The position numbers and the translations under genes are program-made. This document shows, in pieces, positions 1-9,056 of a stretch of 45,643 bases of DNA (position 1 is its first letter; every line of letters starts with the position of its first letter). The notes beneath the pieces are model-generated. The model worked only from the letters and a program-made list of their open reading frames with translations. It did no database searches and was not told the DNA's origin. Origin of the DNA: Halanaerobiales bacterium. Lineage in GTDB: Bacteria > Bacillota > Halanaerobiia > Halanaerobiales > DTU029. Where the stretch lies: positions 1 through 45,643 of the forward strand of contig JAKSCG010000018.1 of the NCBI GenBank assembly GCA_022360715.1, written 5' to 3'.

Positions 1-1732
1 CATTAATTTCATTTAATGATTTTTCCGTATTCACCAAAGAAATATTAGCTTCTTGAACTATTTTACTGGCAACCTCCATTGAATCTTGAGTACCGTTTAT
101 AACATTTGTAATTTCATCAATTATCCTTTGTATCTCTTTAGCCGAAGCGCCACTCTGTTTTGCTAATTTTCTCACTTCTTCAGCGACAACGGCAAATCCC
201 TTGCCATGTTTTCCTGCTCTTGCGGCTTCAATGGCCGCATTTAATGCTAAAAGATTAGTTTGTTCGGCTATAGAATTTATCGTGTCTACAATACTAACTA
301 TTGACTTAGATTTTTCAGTCAGCTCTTGTATTCCTAAACCAACGCTTTTAGTAGCATTTGTGTTTTCCTCAAATCTATTTTTAAGCCATATAATAGCCTG
401 AATACCGGAATCGGCTGTTTCTTGCATTTTTTTAGTAACGTCAATGGTATTTTCAGAATGTTTCATAATAATGTCTATTTTTTCAGCTAACTCATTGGTC
501 TTCTCCAGGCTGTCTCCAGCTTCAAGTGCTTGATTTGTTGCTCCAGATGCTACATTCTGAGTAGTTGAAGCCACTTCATTACTCACTACTCCAATTTCAC
601 CAGTTGTTTGAACAATTAATTTTGTCGAATTATTTACTTTGGTAACAGTACTGGCAGCATCTTTAATTAGTTTTCTTAGATTCTCGGTCATCTTATTAAA
701 GCCATTAGCTAATTGTCCTATTTCATCTTTTGATCTGATTTTTACACTTTCTGTTAGGTTACCAGATGCAATTATCTCCGTTTTTTTAAGGAGTTCTTTA
801 ATTCCTCCTAATAAATAATTCACTATACCTAAAACTATTAAAGAAATAATTAATGCAGCAATTATAGAATAAGTGTACATTTGATTTTTCATAACACCCA
901 TTTCCTGTAAAATTTTCTCCCTATTTTGAATAACCTTGATAAATCCGCTAACCTTACCACTAAAGTCTTTAAAAGGAATCATTATAATTTGAAATTTTTC
1001 ATCGGAAGATTTTTCGTAAATCTCATTACCTTCTTTTAATTTATCAATAACATTTTCATTAATACCCCATAGATCATTTTCACTTGTAGCAGCAACATAT
1101 TTATTGTTTTTTTCCCAGGAAACACTTTCTTCATCTTGAAAACTATAAATAAAATATTCTCCATCAAATTTCTCTTTCAGAGAAGTTAAAAACTGTTCTC
1201 CAAAATTTCTTCCATATTCAACGGTTCCAATATGTTTGTTATCATGAGAGATAGGAACAACAACCCTTAAGCCGTATCCAGCCCTACCCTCTTCTATACC
1301 GGAAACAATTTTCTTTTGTCTATTGGCTTCATTAACTGTAAATCTAAATGATTCTAAGCTATCTCCATATTTTTCCGGTTTATGGAGTCTTAAAAACGAA
1401 GTAGAATCGGGTAAATGAAATTGAAATTGAGAAACATTCTCTTCAATCTCTCTATAGGATGACATTAGCATACTAATTAGTTTTTCTCGATCCCTCGTAG
1501 CAAAGGCTTTTTCAACCTCACTATTTCTAGCCACGCTTAATATGGCCATCCTTGTCCCTTCAATCCCATCATCTATAGCTTGAGTGATTGATTTGCTTAA
1601 TAGATTATTGTATTCATTTTCTTTTTCTTTAATTAGCGTATTGGTTTTTCCTACCATAACCATTAAAAATATACTGAACAAAATCATAAAGCTTAAACCT
1701 ATAGCTCCAAAAAACTTAACTTTAATAGACAT
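1..1732 (-). CDS. Methyl-accepting chemotaxis protein, C-terminus cut by window edge
   Basis: A transmembrane chemoreceptor that senses an extracytoplasmic ligand and controls CheA. I translated it by hand from the ATG at 1732, preceded by AAAGGGG. About 577 codons are present and the gene runs off the left edge. Visible in order: an N-terminal membrane helix (residues about 8-28), an extracytoplasmic Cache-like sensor region (about 40-280, with [11 protein letters not shown] and GTVEYGRNF), a second membrane helix (about 285-305), a HAMP-like linker (EIIASGNL...[10 protein letters not shown]), then the cytoplasmic signalling domain with the classic hairpin tip [20 protein letters not shown]. 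The ligand cannot be read from sequence. It stands alone, transcribed away from the IS element. Confidence 0.93.
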   Translation of the reverse strand, partial: MSIKVKFFGAIGLSFMILFSIFLMVMVGKTNTLIKEKENEYNNLLSKSITQAIDDGIEGTRMAILSVARNSEVEKAFATRDREKLISMLMSSYREIEENVSQFQFHLPDSTSFLRLHKPEKYGDSLESFRFTVNEANRQKKIVSGIEEGRAGYGLRVVVPISHDNKHIGTVEYGRNFGEQFLTSLKEKFDGEYFIYSFQDEESVSWEKNNKYVAATSENDLWGINENVIDKLKEGNEIYEKSSDEKFQIIMIPFKDFSGKVSGFIKVIQNREKILQEMGVMKNQMYTYSIIAALIISLIVLGIVNYLLGGIKELLKKTEIIASGNLTESVKIRSKDEIGQLANGFNKMTENLRKLIKDAASTVTKVNNSTKLIVQTTGEIGVVSNEVASTTQNVASGATNQALEAGDSLEKTNELAEKIDIIMKHSENTIDVTKKMQETADSGIQAIIWLKNRFEENTNATKSVGLGIQELTEKSKSIVSIVDTINSIAEQTNLLALNAAIEAARAGKHGKGFAVVAEEVRKLAKQSGASAKEIQRIIDEITNVINGTQDSMEVASKIVQEANISLVNTEKSLNEIN

Positions 1733-1985
1733 AGGTTACCCCTTTCTAAAGAATGATTTTATTTCAACATACTCCTTTTATTGTTAATTTCGACATTTTT
1801 TCTTATTTTCCTTCTTTTTTCTCTATGCAGGGATGTCGCGGAGACGCCTAGAGACTACTGAATAGTCATAAAATTCAATAAAGGAATTATAAATTTGAGT
1901 CAAAAGTCCTAAAAGAGCATCCATATAGAAAAGAGTTAGACAACCTAATTATTTTCAACACTAATAGGGTATAGTGACAACTGCA
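1733..1985. other. Intergenic region between chemoreceptor and IS200 element
   Basis: No convincing gene. It is AT-rich and contains a small inverted repeat GACTA-CTGAA-TAGTC at 1853-1867, which could be a left-end hairpin of the IS200-type element, but I cannot define the element's end. Confidence 0.4.
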
Positions 1986-2014
1986 TTGACAAATCACCTC
2001 CTTTCAGCTATAAT
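1986..2014 (+). promoter_or_regulatory. Perfect sigma-A promoter driving the IS200-type transposase
   Basis: TTGACA at 1986-1991, a 17-bp spacer, and TATAAT at 2009-2014. Both hexamers match consensus exactly. The predicted start point near 2021 lies upstream of the ATG at 2064 and rules out the more upstream in-frame ATG at 1974 as the translation start. Confidence 0.75.
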
Positions 2015-2063
2015 TGTACCATATATATGTTTGGGTGAACACAGATCAAAGGGGTTTTATGAT

Positions 2064-2474
2064 ATGGAAAAGGTTGAATTAAAGAAAAATAGACATGCTG
2101 TATTTAGTTTAATGTATCATTTAGTTGTAGTGACCAAATACCGCAAAAAATGCATCAGAGGAAAGATGCTTAATGAGCTCGAAGAAATATGTCAGCGGTT
2201 ATTAGCAGATAAAGGTTGCAACTTGATTGAATTTAATGGAGAAATCGATCAGATCCACCTTTTAATCGAAACACCACCCCAAGTCCAGTTATCCTTATTA
2301 GTAAACAGCTTAAAAACCGTTACCTCCCGCTTGATTAGAAAAAAGCACAGTGAATATTTACAAAACTTTTATTCCAAGCCGGAGTTTTGGGCCAAAAGTT
2401 ATTGTATTATTAGTACTGGAGGAGCAAGCCTTGAGATGATTAAGGAATATCTTCAAATCCAGGGTGAAGAATAA
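2064..2474 (+). CDS. tnpA: IS200/IS605-family Y1 transposase (TnpA), HUH motif altered
   Basis: A single-strand transposase of the Y1 HUH family, 136 aa, the usual size. I chose the ATG at 2064 because AAAGGGG precedes it and a promoter lies at 1986-2014. Family signatures: HAVFSLMYHLVVVTKYRKK near the N-terminus, FYSKPEFWAKSYCI, GGASLEMIKEYLQIQ near the C-terminus with the expected catalytic Tyr129. The metal-binding HUH motif, normally D-H-(V/I)-H-L-L, reads D-Q63-I-H65-L-L, so the first histidine is glutamine (CAG). That could reduce or abolish activity, although glutamine replaces a histidine in some other HUH proteins. No tnpB follows. The acetyltransferase downstream is on the other strand. 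Confidence 0.88.
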   Translation: MEKVELKKNRHAVFSLMYHLVVVTKYRKKCIRGKMLNELEEICQRLLADKGCNLIEFNGEIDQIHLLIETPPQVQLSLLVNSLKTVTSRLIRKKHSEYLQNFYSKPEFWAKSYCIISTGGASLEMIKEYLQIQGEE

Positions 2475-2704
2475 TGCATACCTTCTAAAAATATCTGTGG
2501 TTAGATTACCTGGATTTTTAGCAGTGAAAATAGGAGGGCTGGTCCCCTCCCTTTCTGATAGTTGAGCTGTATATTAGTACTGTCCTGCAGTAGTCTCAAT
2601 TCATCTATGACATCCAGAATTATAATCTGTGCTTTTTTATAAGCCCAGCTTTTACAGGGTTTTGATGGATAACCGTAACAGTCGCCAAACATGAAAAATC
2701 AAGT
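2475..2704. other. Intergenic region downstream of the IS200 transposase
   Basis: No supported gene. A hairpin GGAGGG-CTGGTC-CCCTCC lies at 2533-2550 and could be the right-end hairpin or a transcript terminator of the IS element. A 63-codon open frame on the minus strand (2501-2692) has no ribosome binding site and no recognised family. Confidence 0.4.
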
Positions 2705-3265
2705 TTATAATTCAACTTCTTTTATGACTCTTGCCGGATTTCCGCCAACAATAACATTATCAGGAATATCCTTTGTCACAACTGAACCGGAAGCTATTAC
2801 TGCATTATTACCTATTTTTATTCCTGGATTAATAATTACTCTTCCGCCAATCCATACGTTGTTTCCAATCTCAATGGGCTTTCCATATTCAGGACCTGCA
2901 ATCCGCTCATATGGGTTAATTGGATGGGTTGCAGTATAAATATGTACGCCAGGTGCCATGAGGCAATTGTCGCCGATTTGAACTTTACAAACATCTAATA
3001 TAACACAATCAAAGTTAGCATAAAAATTTTCACCAACATGGATATTATATCCATAGTCACATCGGAAATTTGACTCAATATAAATTTTTTCTCCCATTGA
3101 CCCCAGAAGTTCTTTTAAAATTTTAGTCCGTTCTTCATAATCTGTCTCTACTGTTCCATTAAATATTCTAGTTAATTTCCTTGCCTTTTCCCGTTCTTTA
3201 ACCAATGTTTCATCTAAGGCATTGTAGAGCTCGCCGCTAAGCATTTTTTCCTTTTCTGTTTTCAT
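2705..3265 (-). CDS. Maltose/galactoside O-acetyltransferase-type sugar acetyltransferase
   Basis: Transfers acetyl from acetyl-CoA to a sugar hydroxyl; the Maa/LacA/NodL family, cytoplasmic. The protein is 186 aa, as expected. The N-terminal domain [16 protein letters not shown] is the Mac-type helical region. It is followed by hexapeptide repeats of a left-handed beta helix (for example [29 protein letters not shown] at the end) and the catalytic-type histidine in [10 protein letters not shown]. The open frame extends upstream to a GTG at 3322, but a TATAAT box at 3330-3335 puts the transcript start near there, so I take the ATG at 3265. Substrate unknown; it may be detoxification rather than part of the glycan pathway. 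Confidence 0.9.
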   Translation of the reverse strand: MKTEKEKMLSGELYNALDETLVKEREKARKLTRIFNGTVETDYEERTKILKELLGSMGEKIYIESNFRCDYGYNIHVGENFYANFDCVILDVCKVQIGDNCLMAPGVHIYTATHPINPYERIAGPEYGKPIEIGNNVWIGGRVIINPGIKIGNNAVIASGSVVTKDIPDNVIVGGNPARVIKEVEL

Positions 3266-3329
3266 AGTTTTTGCTTCTTTCTTGAGCATATTTTTATAAA
3301 ACTTTCGCTCACAATTACGCACTATTTAT

Positions 3330-3335
3330 ATTATA
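3330..3335 (-). promoter_or_regulatory. Putative -10 box for the acetyltransferase
   Basis: TATAAT on the minus strand, about 65 bp upstream of the chosen start. I see no good -35 at the proper distance, so the assignment is tentative. Confidence 0.35.
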
Positions 3336-3413
3336 TCATAATTTTTCAATTATGACGTTTGCATATATTCTCCTCATTTCACCTTTATCAATCCCATTCT
3401 CCACTGCTTTCAT

Positions 3414-3443
3414 AAAAAAACATCCTTAAAATAATAAGGATGT
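3414..3443 (-). terminator. Rho-independent terminator of the region A operon
   Basis: Perfect 9-bp stem ACATCCTTA/TAAGGATGT (3420-3428 with 3435-3443), 6-nt loop, followed on the minus strand by seven T residues. It lies 12 bp past the GH127 stop codon. Confidence 0.9.
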
Positions 3444-3455
3444 ATGAACTCATGG

Positions 3456-5447
3456 TTATAGCTCTTTTTCTTTAATCCAGACCAACATTTCACCAGATTC
3501 TCGATTGCTCCAGGCGTAATAAGGAATTAACATAATTGGTACTGTTAACATTTTTTCCTGACCGGATTGATATAATTTACTGTCCCAACTCTCTTTGTCT
3601 GTTCTTAAAGCAGTTCCTCTAATTATAGTAATACCACCAAGTAATTCCTGATCATATTCAGCAATCAATTTATTATTAGAAGGTAATTTAAGATCAAACA
3701 AATTACTTCCATTATCAATCTCTTCCAGACAGTAAACTACCGGACCACGCTGAATGGTAACTTTACCTATATTATAACGGAGTTGAGGATGACTTTTTAT
3801 TCTTTCCACCGACATTGGCAAATGTAGAACAAGTTGATCACCATTATTCCACTTTCGATTTATTATAGCATAACCCTTTTCGGTAATGTCCGACAAATTA
3901 ATCTCTTGATCATTTATCTTTAAGCCAGCTTGATTACACCAACCGGGTATTCTTAATCCAAGAGAGAATTCTAACGATTCTTCAGTATTAATGATAATAG
4001 TAACATTCTCATCCCACGGATAATTTGTTTTTTGTTTAATAAACACATTCCGATCATTTATCGCAAATTTTGCATCACTATCTGTATAGAGGCTCAGGTA
4101 AATTTCTTTATTATTATGAAAATAAACATATTGGCCGATAGAAGCTATTAATCTGGCTATATTGGGAGGGCAGCAAGCACAACCAAACCACTGCTGCCTG
4201 GTGTATTCAACATGTCTTAAATCATAACGCTTTTTAGTAGCCGCTGGCCAAACCTCTAATGGATTTACATAAAAGTATTTTTCTCCATCGAGGGATATTC
4301 CACTCATCACCCCATTATATAGAGCCTTTTCCATAATATCTGCGTATTTTCCATCTAACTCAAGCCGAAGCATTCGCTGAGCCCAAAAAACCAATCCTAT
4401 TGCAGCACAGGTCTCAGTATAAGCCCTGTCATTGGGCAGATCATAATCGAAACTGAAAGCCTCCCCATTATCTTCAGCCCCGACTCCACCGGTAATATAC
4501 ATTTGTCGACCGGTTACATTTTCCCATAGTCTTTTAGCAACTTTGATTAATTCACTATCACCTGTTTCGATTGCTATATCTGTTAAACCAGCATAAAAAT
4601 ACATTGCCCTGACAGCATGACCGATCGCAACTTTCTGCTCCCTTACCGGAAGGTGTGACTGACTGTATTGGTAATCAAAAATATTGCGATAATGCTTCTT
4701 TTCTTTTTCCCCTCTTTTTTGGGCCTCCTGATCGAAAAAATGCGGTTTTTGACCTCGTTCCTCAATAAAAAACTTACTTAAATTAAAATACTTTTCATCT
4801 CCGGTTGCTCGATAGAGCCTTATTAAGGCCAGTTCTATCTCCTGATGCCCCGGATAACCTCGCACTTTACCCTTATCAGAACCAAATTTAGAGTCGATAT
4901 GATCTGCTAACTTGCAAGCCATATCCAGTAACTTCCTTTTGCCTGTCGACTCATAGTGAGCAACTGCCGCTTCAATCATATGTCCCGCACAGTACATTTC
5001 ATGACGGTCTCTGACATTTGTCCATTTTTTTTCTGGTTCTACTACAGTATAGTAAGTGTCCAGGTACCCATCTGCTTCCTGGGACTTTTCAATTAACTCA
5101 ATAAGTTTTTCAGTTATTTCTTCTAATTCAGGATTTTTATTATAAGCCAGCGAATAACTAGCTGCTTCTAACCATTTAGCCAGATCGCTGTCCTGATATA
5201 CTCTGCCTTGATATTCTCGATCAATTTCACCTGCCGCAATCCGGAAATGCTCTACAGTGTGACTGGGCTCTACTCCTGGCACCTGATCATTTAAAGCCTG
5301 CCATTGATATGGTATGACAACATCCTTTACCAGCTGCAATTTTTCCGCCCAGAAACCTGCATTAAATTTAATGTCTTTTACGGAGATAGCTTTAAGTTTA
5401 TTTGTATTTTTTACATCAGATTTATTATTATAGTTATTAATTTTCAA
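3456..5447 (-). CDS. GH127-family glycoside hydrolase (beta-L-arabinofuranosidase type)
   Basis: A 663-aa cytoplasmic enzyme with no signal peptide. Members of GH127 (old DUF1680; HypBA1 of Bifidobacterium) release beta-L-arabinofuranose using a zinc-bound cysteine. The key residues are all visible: the general acid/base-type Glu in GEAFSFDYD (E329, equal to E322 of HypBA1), zinc ligands in AYTETC (E345, C347) and in CACCPPN (C425, C426). Starts at a TTG with AAAGGGG 9 nt upstream. It is the last gene of the region A operon, 29 bp after a sulfatase, so it probably trims desulfated oligosaccharides inside the cell. GH127 also includes other specificities, so L-arabinose is likely but not certain. 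Confidence 0.88.
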   Translation of the reverse strand: MKINNYNNKSDVKNTNKLKAISVKDIKFNAGFWAEKLQLVKDVVIPYQWQALNDQVPGVEPSHTVEHFRIAAGEIDREYQGRVYQDSDLAKWLEAASYSLAYNKNPELEEITEKLIELIEKSQEADGYLDTYYTVVEPEKKWTNVRDRHEMYCAGHMIEAAVAHYESTGKRKLLDMACKLADHIDSKFGSDKGKVRGYPGHQEIELALIRLYRATGDEKYFNLSKFFIEERGQKPHFFDQEAQKRGEKEKKHYRNIFDYQYSQSHLPVREQKVAIGHAVRAMYFYAGLTDIAIETGDSELIKVAKRLWENVTGRQMYITGGVGAEDNGEAFSFDYDLPNDRAYTETCAAIGLVFWAQRMLRLELDGKYADIMEKALYNGVMSGISLDGEKYFYVNPLEVWPAATKKRYDLRHVEYTRQQWFGCACCPPNIARLIASIGQYVYFHNNKEIYLSLYTDSDAKFAINDRNVFIKQKTNYPWDENVTIIINTEESLEFSLGLRIPGWCNQAGLKINDQEINLSDITEKGYAIINRKWNNGDQLVLHLPMSVERIKSHPQLRYNIGKVTIQRGPVVYCLEEIDNGSNLFDLKLPSNNKLIAEYDQELLGGITIIRGTALRTDKESWDSKLYQSGQEKMLTVPIMLIPYYAWSNRESGEMLVWIKEKEL

Positions 5448-5476
5448 AAATATACGCCCCTTTATACAAGTTTATG

Positions 5477-6910
5477 TTATTCTTCTCTTTTGGATATAAA
5501 TAAATCATAAGAATCGCTTTGCCAAGTGTTCTCATCGGCAATAGAGTCATTAGTTTTTCTCAGCCAATTAAGTAATCTAGCTTTCATCCTTCTCTTAATG
5601 TGTTTAAAGGCAATTTTATCAGCCAGATTATATAACTCATCAGGGTCAGTTTCCAAATCATATAATTCATCTTGACTACAGGGATTATATATATATTTCC
5701 ATTTATCGGTTCTGACCATTCTGATACTATTCAGGGCTGGTTCATATCCGTGAAATTCAGCATAAACATCATCAGGCCAATCTTCAGGTTTTTTCCCCTT
5801 AAATAAAGGTAACAACGACCTACCTTCAACCTCCTCTGGTATCTCGGCATTGCCTATCTCCAAAAATGTCGGCATTAAATCAACCAGGCTAACAAATTGA
5901 TTACAGATACTCGCGGGTTCAATAACACCGGGCCAACTAATAACCATAGGGATATGATGTGTTTCTTCATACATCTGCATGCCTTTATTAAAAATACGAT
6001 GACTTCCGAGCATATCTCCGTGGTCTGTCGTATATACGATCACCGTATTGTCAGCCATATCACATTCATCCAGACAGTCGGTTATCCTTTTAACCTGATC
6101 ATCAATAAAAGTACAATAACCCCAATAATGGGCTATTACTTTCTGCCAGTCAGGCCATGTTAAATGACTTGCATTCCAGCGCAAGATCTCTTTTTGCTGA
6201 ACCAGCGGTTTATTAATAAATTGTTCTTTGAAATTTCCCCATTGCTCAATATCTTCCGGATTATACATTGTGTCATAAGGTTCAGGTATTGAGTATGGGA
6301 AATGAGGACCAAAAAAATTAACATTAATCATAAAAGGTTGATCAGAGTCTTTATATTCTTTGATCATCTCTATTGCTTGATCGGCAACCCAGTATTCCTG
6401 CATTTTATCGGCTGGAAGATTAGAACGTCCACAGAATGGAGCATCTCCTCCCCATTCTAATCGTTGAACTTCATCCCTGGCAAAGTCCCATTCTATACCT
6501 GCTTCCTGTAATTCTTTATACCAACTAGTAGGCCATTTATCAAAACCCCAAAAATCAGTATCACTGTTTTTGGGCAGATGCCATTTACCTACATAGCTCA
6601 CGTTATATCCTGCCTTTGAAAGCAACTCCGGATAGCCCTTTTTATCTAATATCTGCCGGTCAAACACCGAATTAAAATTACCTAAATTAGCCAGCTGTCC
6701 GTGATTATGGGGATAAAGTCCGGTTATAACTGAACCCCTGGCCGGTGAGCAGAGGGCGATAGGTGTATAAGCTTTTTTAAAGTTCATACCCTGGGAAGCA
6801 ATTTCATCTATGGCCGGTGTCTTACAGATAGAACCATTACATCCCAGCGAGTCATAACGCTGCATATCGGTAAATAAAAATAATATATTTGCTCTCTTTT
6901 TAGTACTCAT
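5477..6910 (-). CDS. Type I (formylglycine) sulfatase, Cys-type, cytoplasmic
   Basis: Hydrolyses a sulfate ester, probably on an imported sugar. Sulfatase family S1, 477 aa. The activation motif is C54-S-P-A-R58, in which the cysteine is oxidised to formylglycine; being Cys-type it needs the anaerobic maturase or an equivalent. Calcium-site Asp15 lies in LFTDMQRYD and a second metal motif in YTTDHGDMLGSH. No signal peptide, so it should act in the cytoplasm. The ATG is preceded by AAAGGAG. It sits between the binding protein of the Opp-type importer and GH127 in one operon. The sugar and sulfate position cannot be read; the subfamily would need a comparison with SulfAtlas. Confidence 0.92.
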   Translation of the reverse strand: MSTKKRANILFLFTDMQRYDSLGCNGSICKTPAIDEIASQGMNFKKAYTPIALCSPARGSVITGLYPHNHGQLANLGNFNSVFDRQILDKKGYPELLSKAGYNVSYVGKWHLPKNSDTDFWGFDKWPTSWYKELQEAGIEWDFARDEVQRLEWGGDAPFCGRSNLPADKMQEYWVADQAIEMIKEYKDSDQPFMINVNFFGPHFPYSIPEPYDTMYNPEDIEQWGNFKEQFINKPLVQQKEILRWNASHLTWPDWQKVIAHYWGYCTFIDDQVKRITDCLDECDMADNTVIVYTTDHGDMLGSHRIFNKGMQMYEETHHIPMVISWPGVIEPASICNQFVSLVDLMPTFLEIGNAEIPEEVEGRSLLPLFKGKKPEDWPDDVYAEFHGYEPALNSIRMVRTDKWKYIYNPCSQDELYDLETDPDELYNLADKIAFKHIKRRMKARLLNWLRKTNDSIADENTWQSDSYDLFISKREE

Positions 6911-6947
6911 AATAATCTCCTTTTGTCGAACATAAAATAATAATTTG

Positions 6948-6975
6948 AGGGGGATTAATTTTAAATTATCCCCCT
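6948..6975 (-). other. Intergenic hairpin following the binding-protein gene
   Basis: Inverted repeat AGGGGGAT...ATCCCCCT, extended by AT pairs with one bulge. It is not followed by a clean T run, so it more likely protects the upstream binding-protein mRNA or partly attenuates transcription than fully terminates it. Equivalent hairpins follow the other two binding-protein genes in this window. Confidence 0.6.
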
Positions 6976-6999
6976 ATTTGTTATTTGATCTTCTTAAAA

Positions 7000-8964
7000 T
7001 TAATTCTGATCATCAATATAGAATGTATCTGGATTAAGGGTAGCAATATAGCCCAGAGTCCAGGCCTGGATCCATCCTGAAGTAAGTTTTTCAGGCACAT
7101 TCTTAAAGTTGTTTTTGACAACTCCGATTCTGGGAGGTTCAGCAACTGTTCCAATAAAGAAAGGTCCTTCTTCCAGATGAATTCTGATCATTTCCCTTAC
7201 CAGTTCTGCCTGCCGATCTACATCAGGTGTTGCTTTTGCTTCAAGATATAATTTTTGCAATTTATCTACCGCACTACCGGACTCTGGTTTTTCCCGTGGG
7301 GGTGTACGGTCTCTAGGTTCTTTTTCCAGTTCGGTATTGATAACAGATGAACCTCGTAATTGAAACCAGGTACCATATAGCGGAGCCCAATGGTACCAAA
7401 CCATCGGAACAAGCCAGTTGGGCTGTTGAATTATATTGATCGGACCGGCAAGATCCCAACCACCGTAGATATCAAATGTTCCATTTTTACGAATGACACC
7501 CATTTTAGATCTGTCCATGGTATTTATTACAGTTTTTAAACCAACATCATCCCAGCATTTCTTGACTATTTCAATAGTATTGATAACTGCTTCACCACTG
7601 GCGGAGTCTATATCAATCCTTAATGTTAACTCCCCACCGTCAGGCATGTCCCGCCAACCGTCACCATCTTTATCCACCACACTAATTTGATCAAGCATTT
7701 TTCCGGTTTTTTCAGGGTCATATTCAACAGCTAAATCACGCCATTCTTCAAACAATTTTTCGCCTTCTTCATAATCAACGAAATCCCGTGAGTTTTTTGT
7801 GTAAGTACCGGTAGTGGGATATCCAAAACCATAATAAACCATTTTCTTTATTTTAGGCCGATCAATGGCATGAGAAATAGCTTTAAGGAATGTAGGATTT
7901 CTGTACAGGGCCTGTTTATCAGGCTCAGGATGATTACGATTTGGCATAAAAACCGGGCCGGTACCATTACCGCTTTTCCACATCAGTGTTTTGTAGTTGT
8001 ATTTTTCTTCATTTCTTTTCAGCAAAGAGATGTCTCGTATTCCCAAAACTGAAGGCCTAATCTGCATATCTACTTCACCCTGCATTATTTTTAATTTAAA
8101 TACTTCAGGGTCTGAAACATACTCTATTTCGATCCGATCAATATATGGCAGTTGATTCCCGGCAGTATCTGTTGCATAATAAAAAGGATTTCTCTCCAGG
8201 ATAACCCGCTTACCGGTTTCGATCTTAACTGGCATCCAGGCTGTTAAAACAGGCCTCTCAACATTAGTCATCCACCTGCTTCTTTTTACAAACTCCTCGT
8301 AATTAGTGTAATCAGAATTATATTTCGGGTGGAATTCTTTCAGATAATGCGCTGGAAAAATATACATATTTCTGGTGTAGTTTGACCACATAGCCAGTTG
8401 ATCGATCAATGATGGATTGGGGACTACAAAATCCAACTGCAAGGTATAATCATCCATCTTCTTTACCGTCATAGGTTTACCGCCTACCATAAAGTAATCG
8501 TATAACCCGTAATCAACACATTCTTCATTCAGTGCCATATCATTCCAGTAAAAAAGAAAATCATCAACAGTACAGAGTTCCCCATCAGACCACTTTAAAT
8601 TTTTCCTAAAATATAGGGTATAAGATGTCATCTCCTTATTGCTTTCCCAGTTCTTAATTAAATTGGGTACTACTTTTAAATCTTCATCGCGAAACCTGGT
8701 AAAATTCTCCCCATCCAGCGCCATATTCATATAACCCCATGCTGTCCAATCACTTAATCTGTGCCAGGTACCGCCATATTTACCGATCTCATTTAATGGT
8801 TTGATTACTAAAGGTTCTTCCGGTAAACGTTTTTCCACCGGAGGTAGTATCCCCTGCTCAACCTTTTCTTTTAACATCGGTGCTTCATTATACGCACCAA
8901 CAACTCCTGACCAAAGCAAAAATATTAAACCCACCGCCACAAGCAACCAAGTAAACTTTTTCAT
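7000..8964 (-). CDS. ABC transporter substrate-binding protein, family 5 (peptide/oligosaccharide type)
   Basis: Extracytoplasmic receptor for the OppBCDF-type importer encoded just upstream. It is 654 aa, longer than a typical OppA. The signal peptide is MKKFTWLLVAVGLIFLLWSGVVGA with no lipobox cysteine. The SBP_bac_5 fold is recognisable from NEIGKYGGTWHRL, YTLYFRKNLKWSDGELCTVDDF and FLKAISHAIDRPKI. Two starts are possible: the ATG at 8964 (AGGAGG 12 nt upstream) and an ATG at 9024 with GGGAGG at 6 nt; I prefer 8964 because it gives a normal signal peptide. In Thermotoga, proteins of this family bind plant oligosaccharides rather than peptides. With sulfatases and GH127 in the same operon, a sulfated oligosaccharide is the likely ligand. 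Confidence 0.88.
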   Translation of the reverse strand: MKKFTWLLVAVGLIFLLWSGVVGAYNEAPMLKEKVEQGILPPVEKRLPEEPLVIKPLNEIGKYGGTWHRLSDWTAWGYMNMALDGENFTRFRDEDLKVVPNLIKNWESNKEMTSYTLYFRKNLKWSDGELCTVDDFLFYWNDMALNEECVDYGLYDYFMVGGKPMTVKKMDDYTLQLDFVVPNPSLIDQLAMWSNYTRNMYIFPAHYLKEFHPKYNSDYTNYEEFVKRSRWMTNVERPVLTAWMPVKIETGKRVILERNPFYYATDTAGNQLPYIDRIEIEYVSDPEVFKLKIMQGEVDMQIRPSVLGIRDISLLKRNEEKYNYKTLMWKSGNGTGPVFMPNRNHPEPDKQALYRNPTFLKAISHAIDRPKIKKMVYYGFGYPTTGTYTKNSRDFVDYEEGEKLFEEWRDLAVEYDPEKTGKMLDQISVVDKDGDGWRDMPDGGELTLRIDIDSASGEAVINTIEIVKKCWDDVGLKTVINTMDRSKMGVIRKNGTFDIYGGWDLAGPINIIQQPNWLVPMVWYHWAPLYGTWFQLRGSSVINTELEKEPRDRTPPREKPESGSAVDKLQKLYLEAKATPDVDRQAELVREMIRIHLEEGPFFIGTVAEPPRIGVVKNNFKNVPEKLTSGWIQAWTLGYIATLNPDTFYIDDQN

Positions 8965-9056
8965 AGTAATATTTATCCTCCTGTTTTTGTTATTTTCCCC
9001 TAAAAAGTACCTTTGTTTCCTCATCTACCACCTCCCTGATATTATTAGTATTGATT

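Noticed and set aside
1974-2063. N-terminal extension of the transposase from the ATG at 1974
   Set aside because: The extension covers the promoter itself (1986-2014) and has no similarity to the family; the ATG at 2064 has a proper ribosome site.
2501-2692. 63-codon minus-strand open frame beside the IS200 element
   Set aside because: No ribosome binding site, no recognised family, and it runs through a hairpin probably belonging to the IS element. It may be a remnant, but I cannot support it as a gene.
8965-9024. Upstream in-frame ATG of the region A binding protein
   Set aside because: It has a good GGGAGG ribosome site, but would put about 20 polar residues in front of a normal signal peptide. 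I kept 8964 as start, though the upstream choice cannot be excluded.
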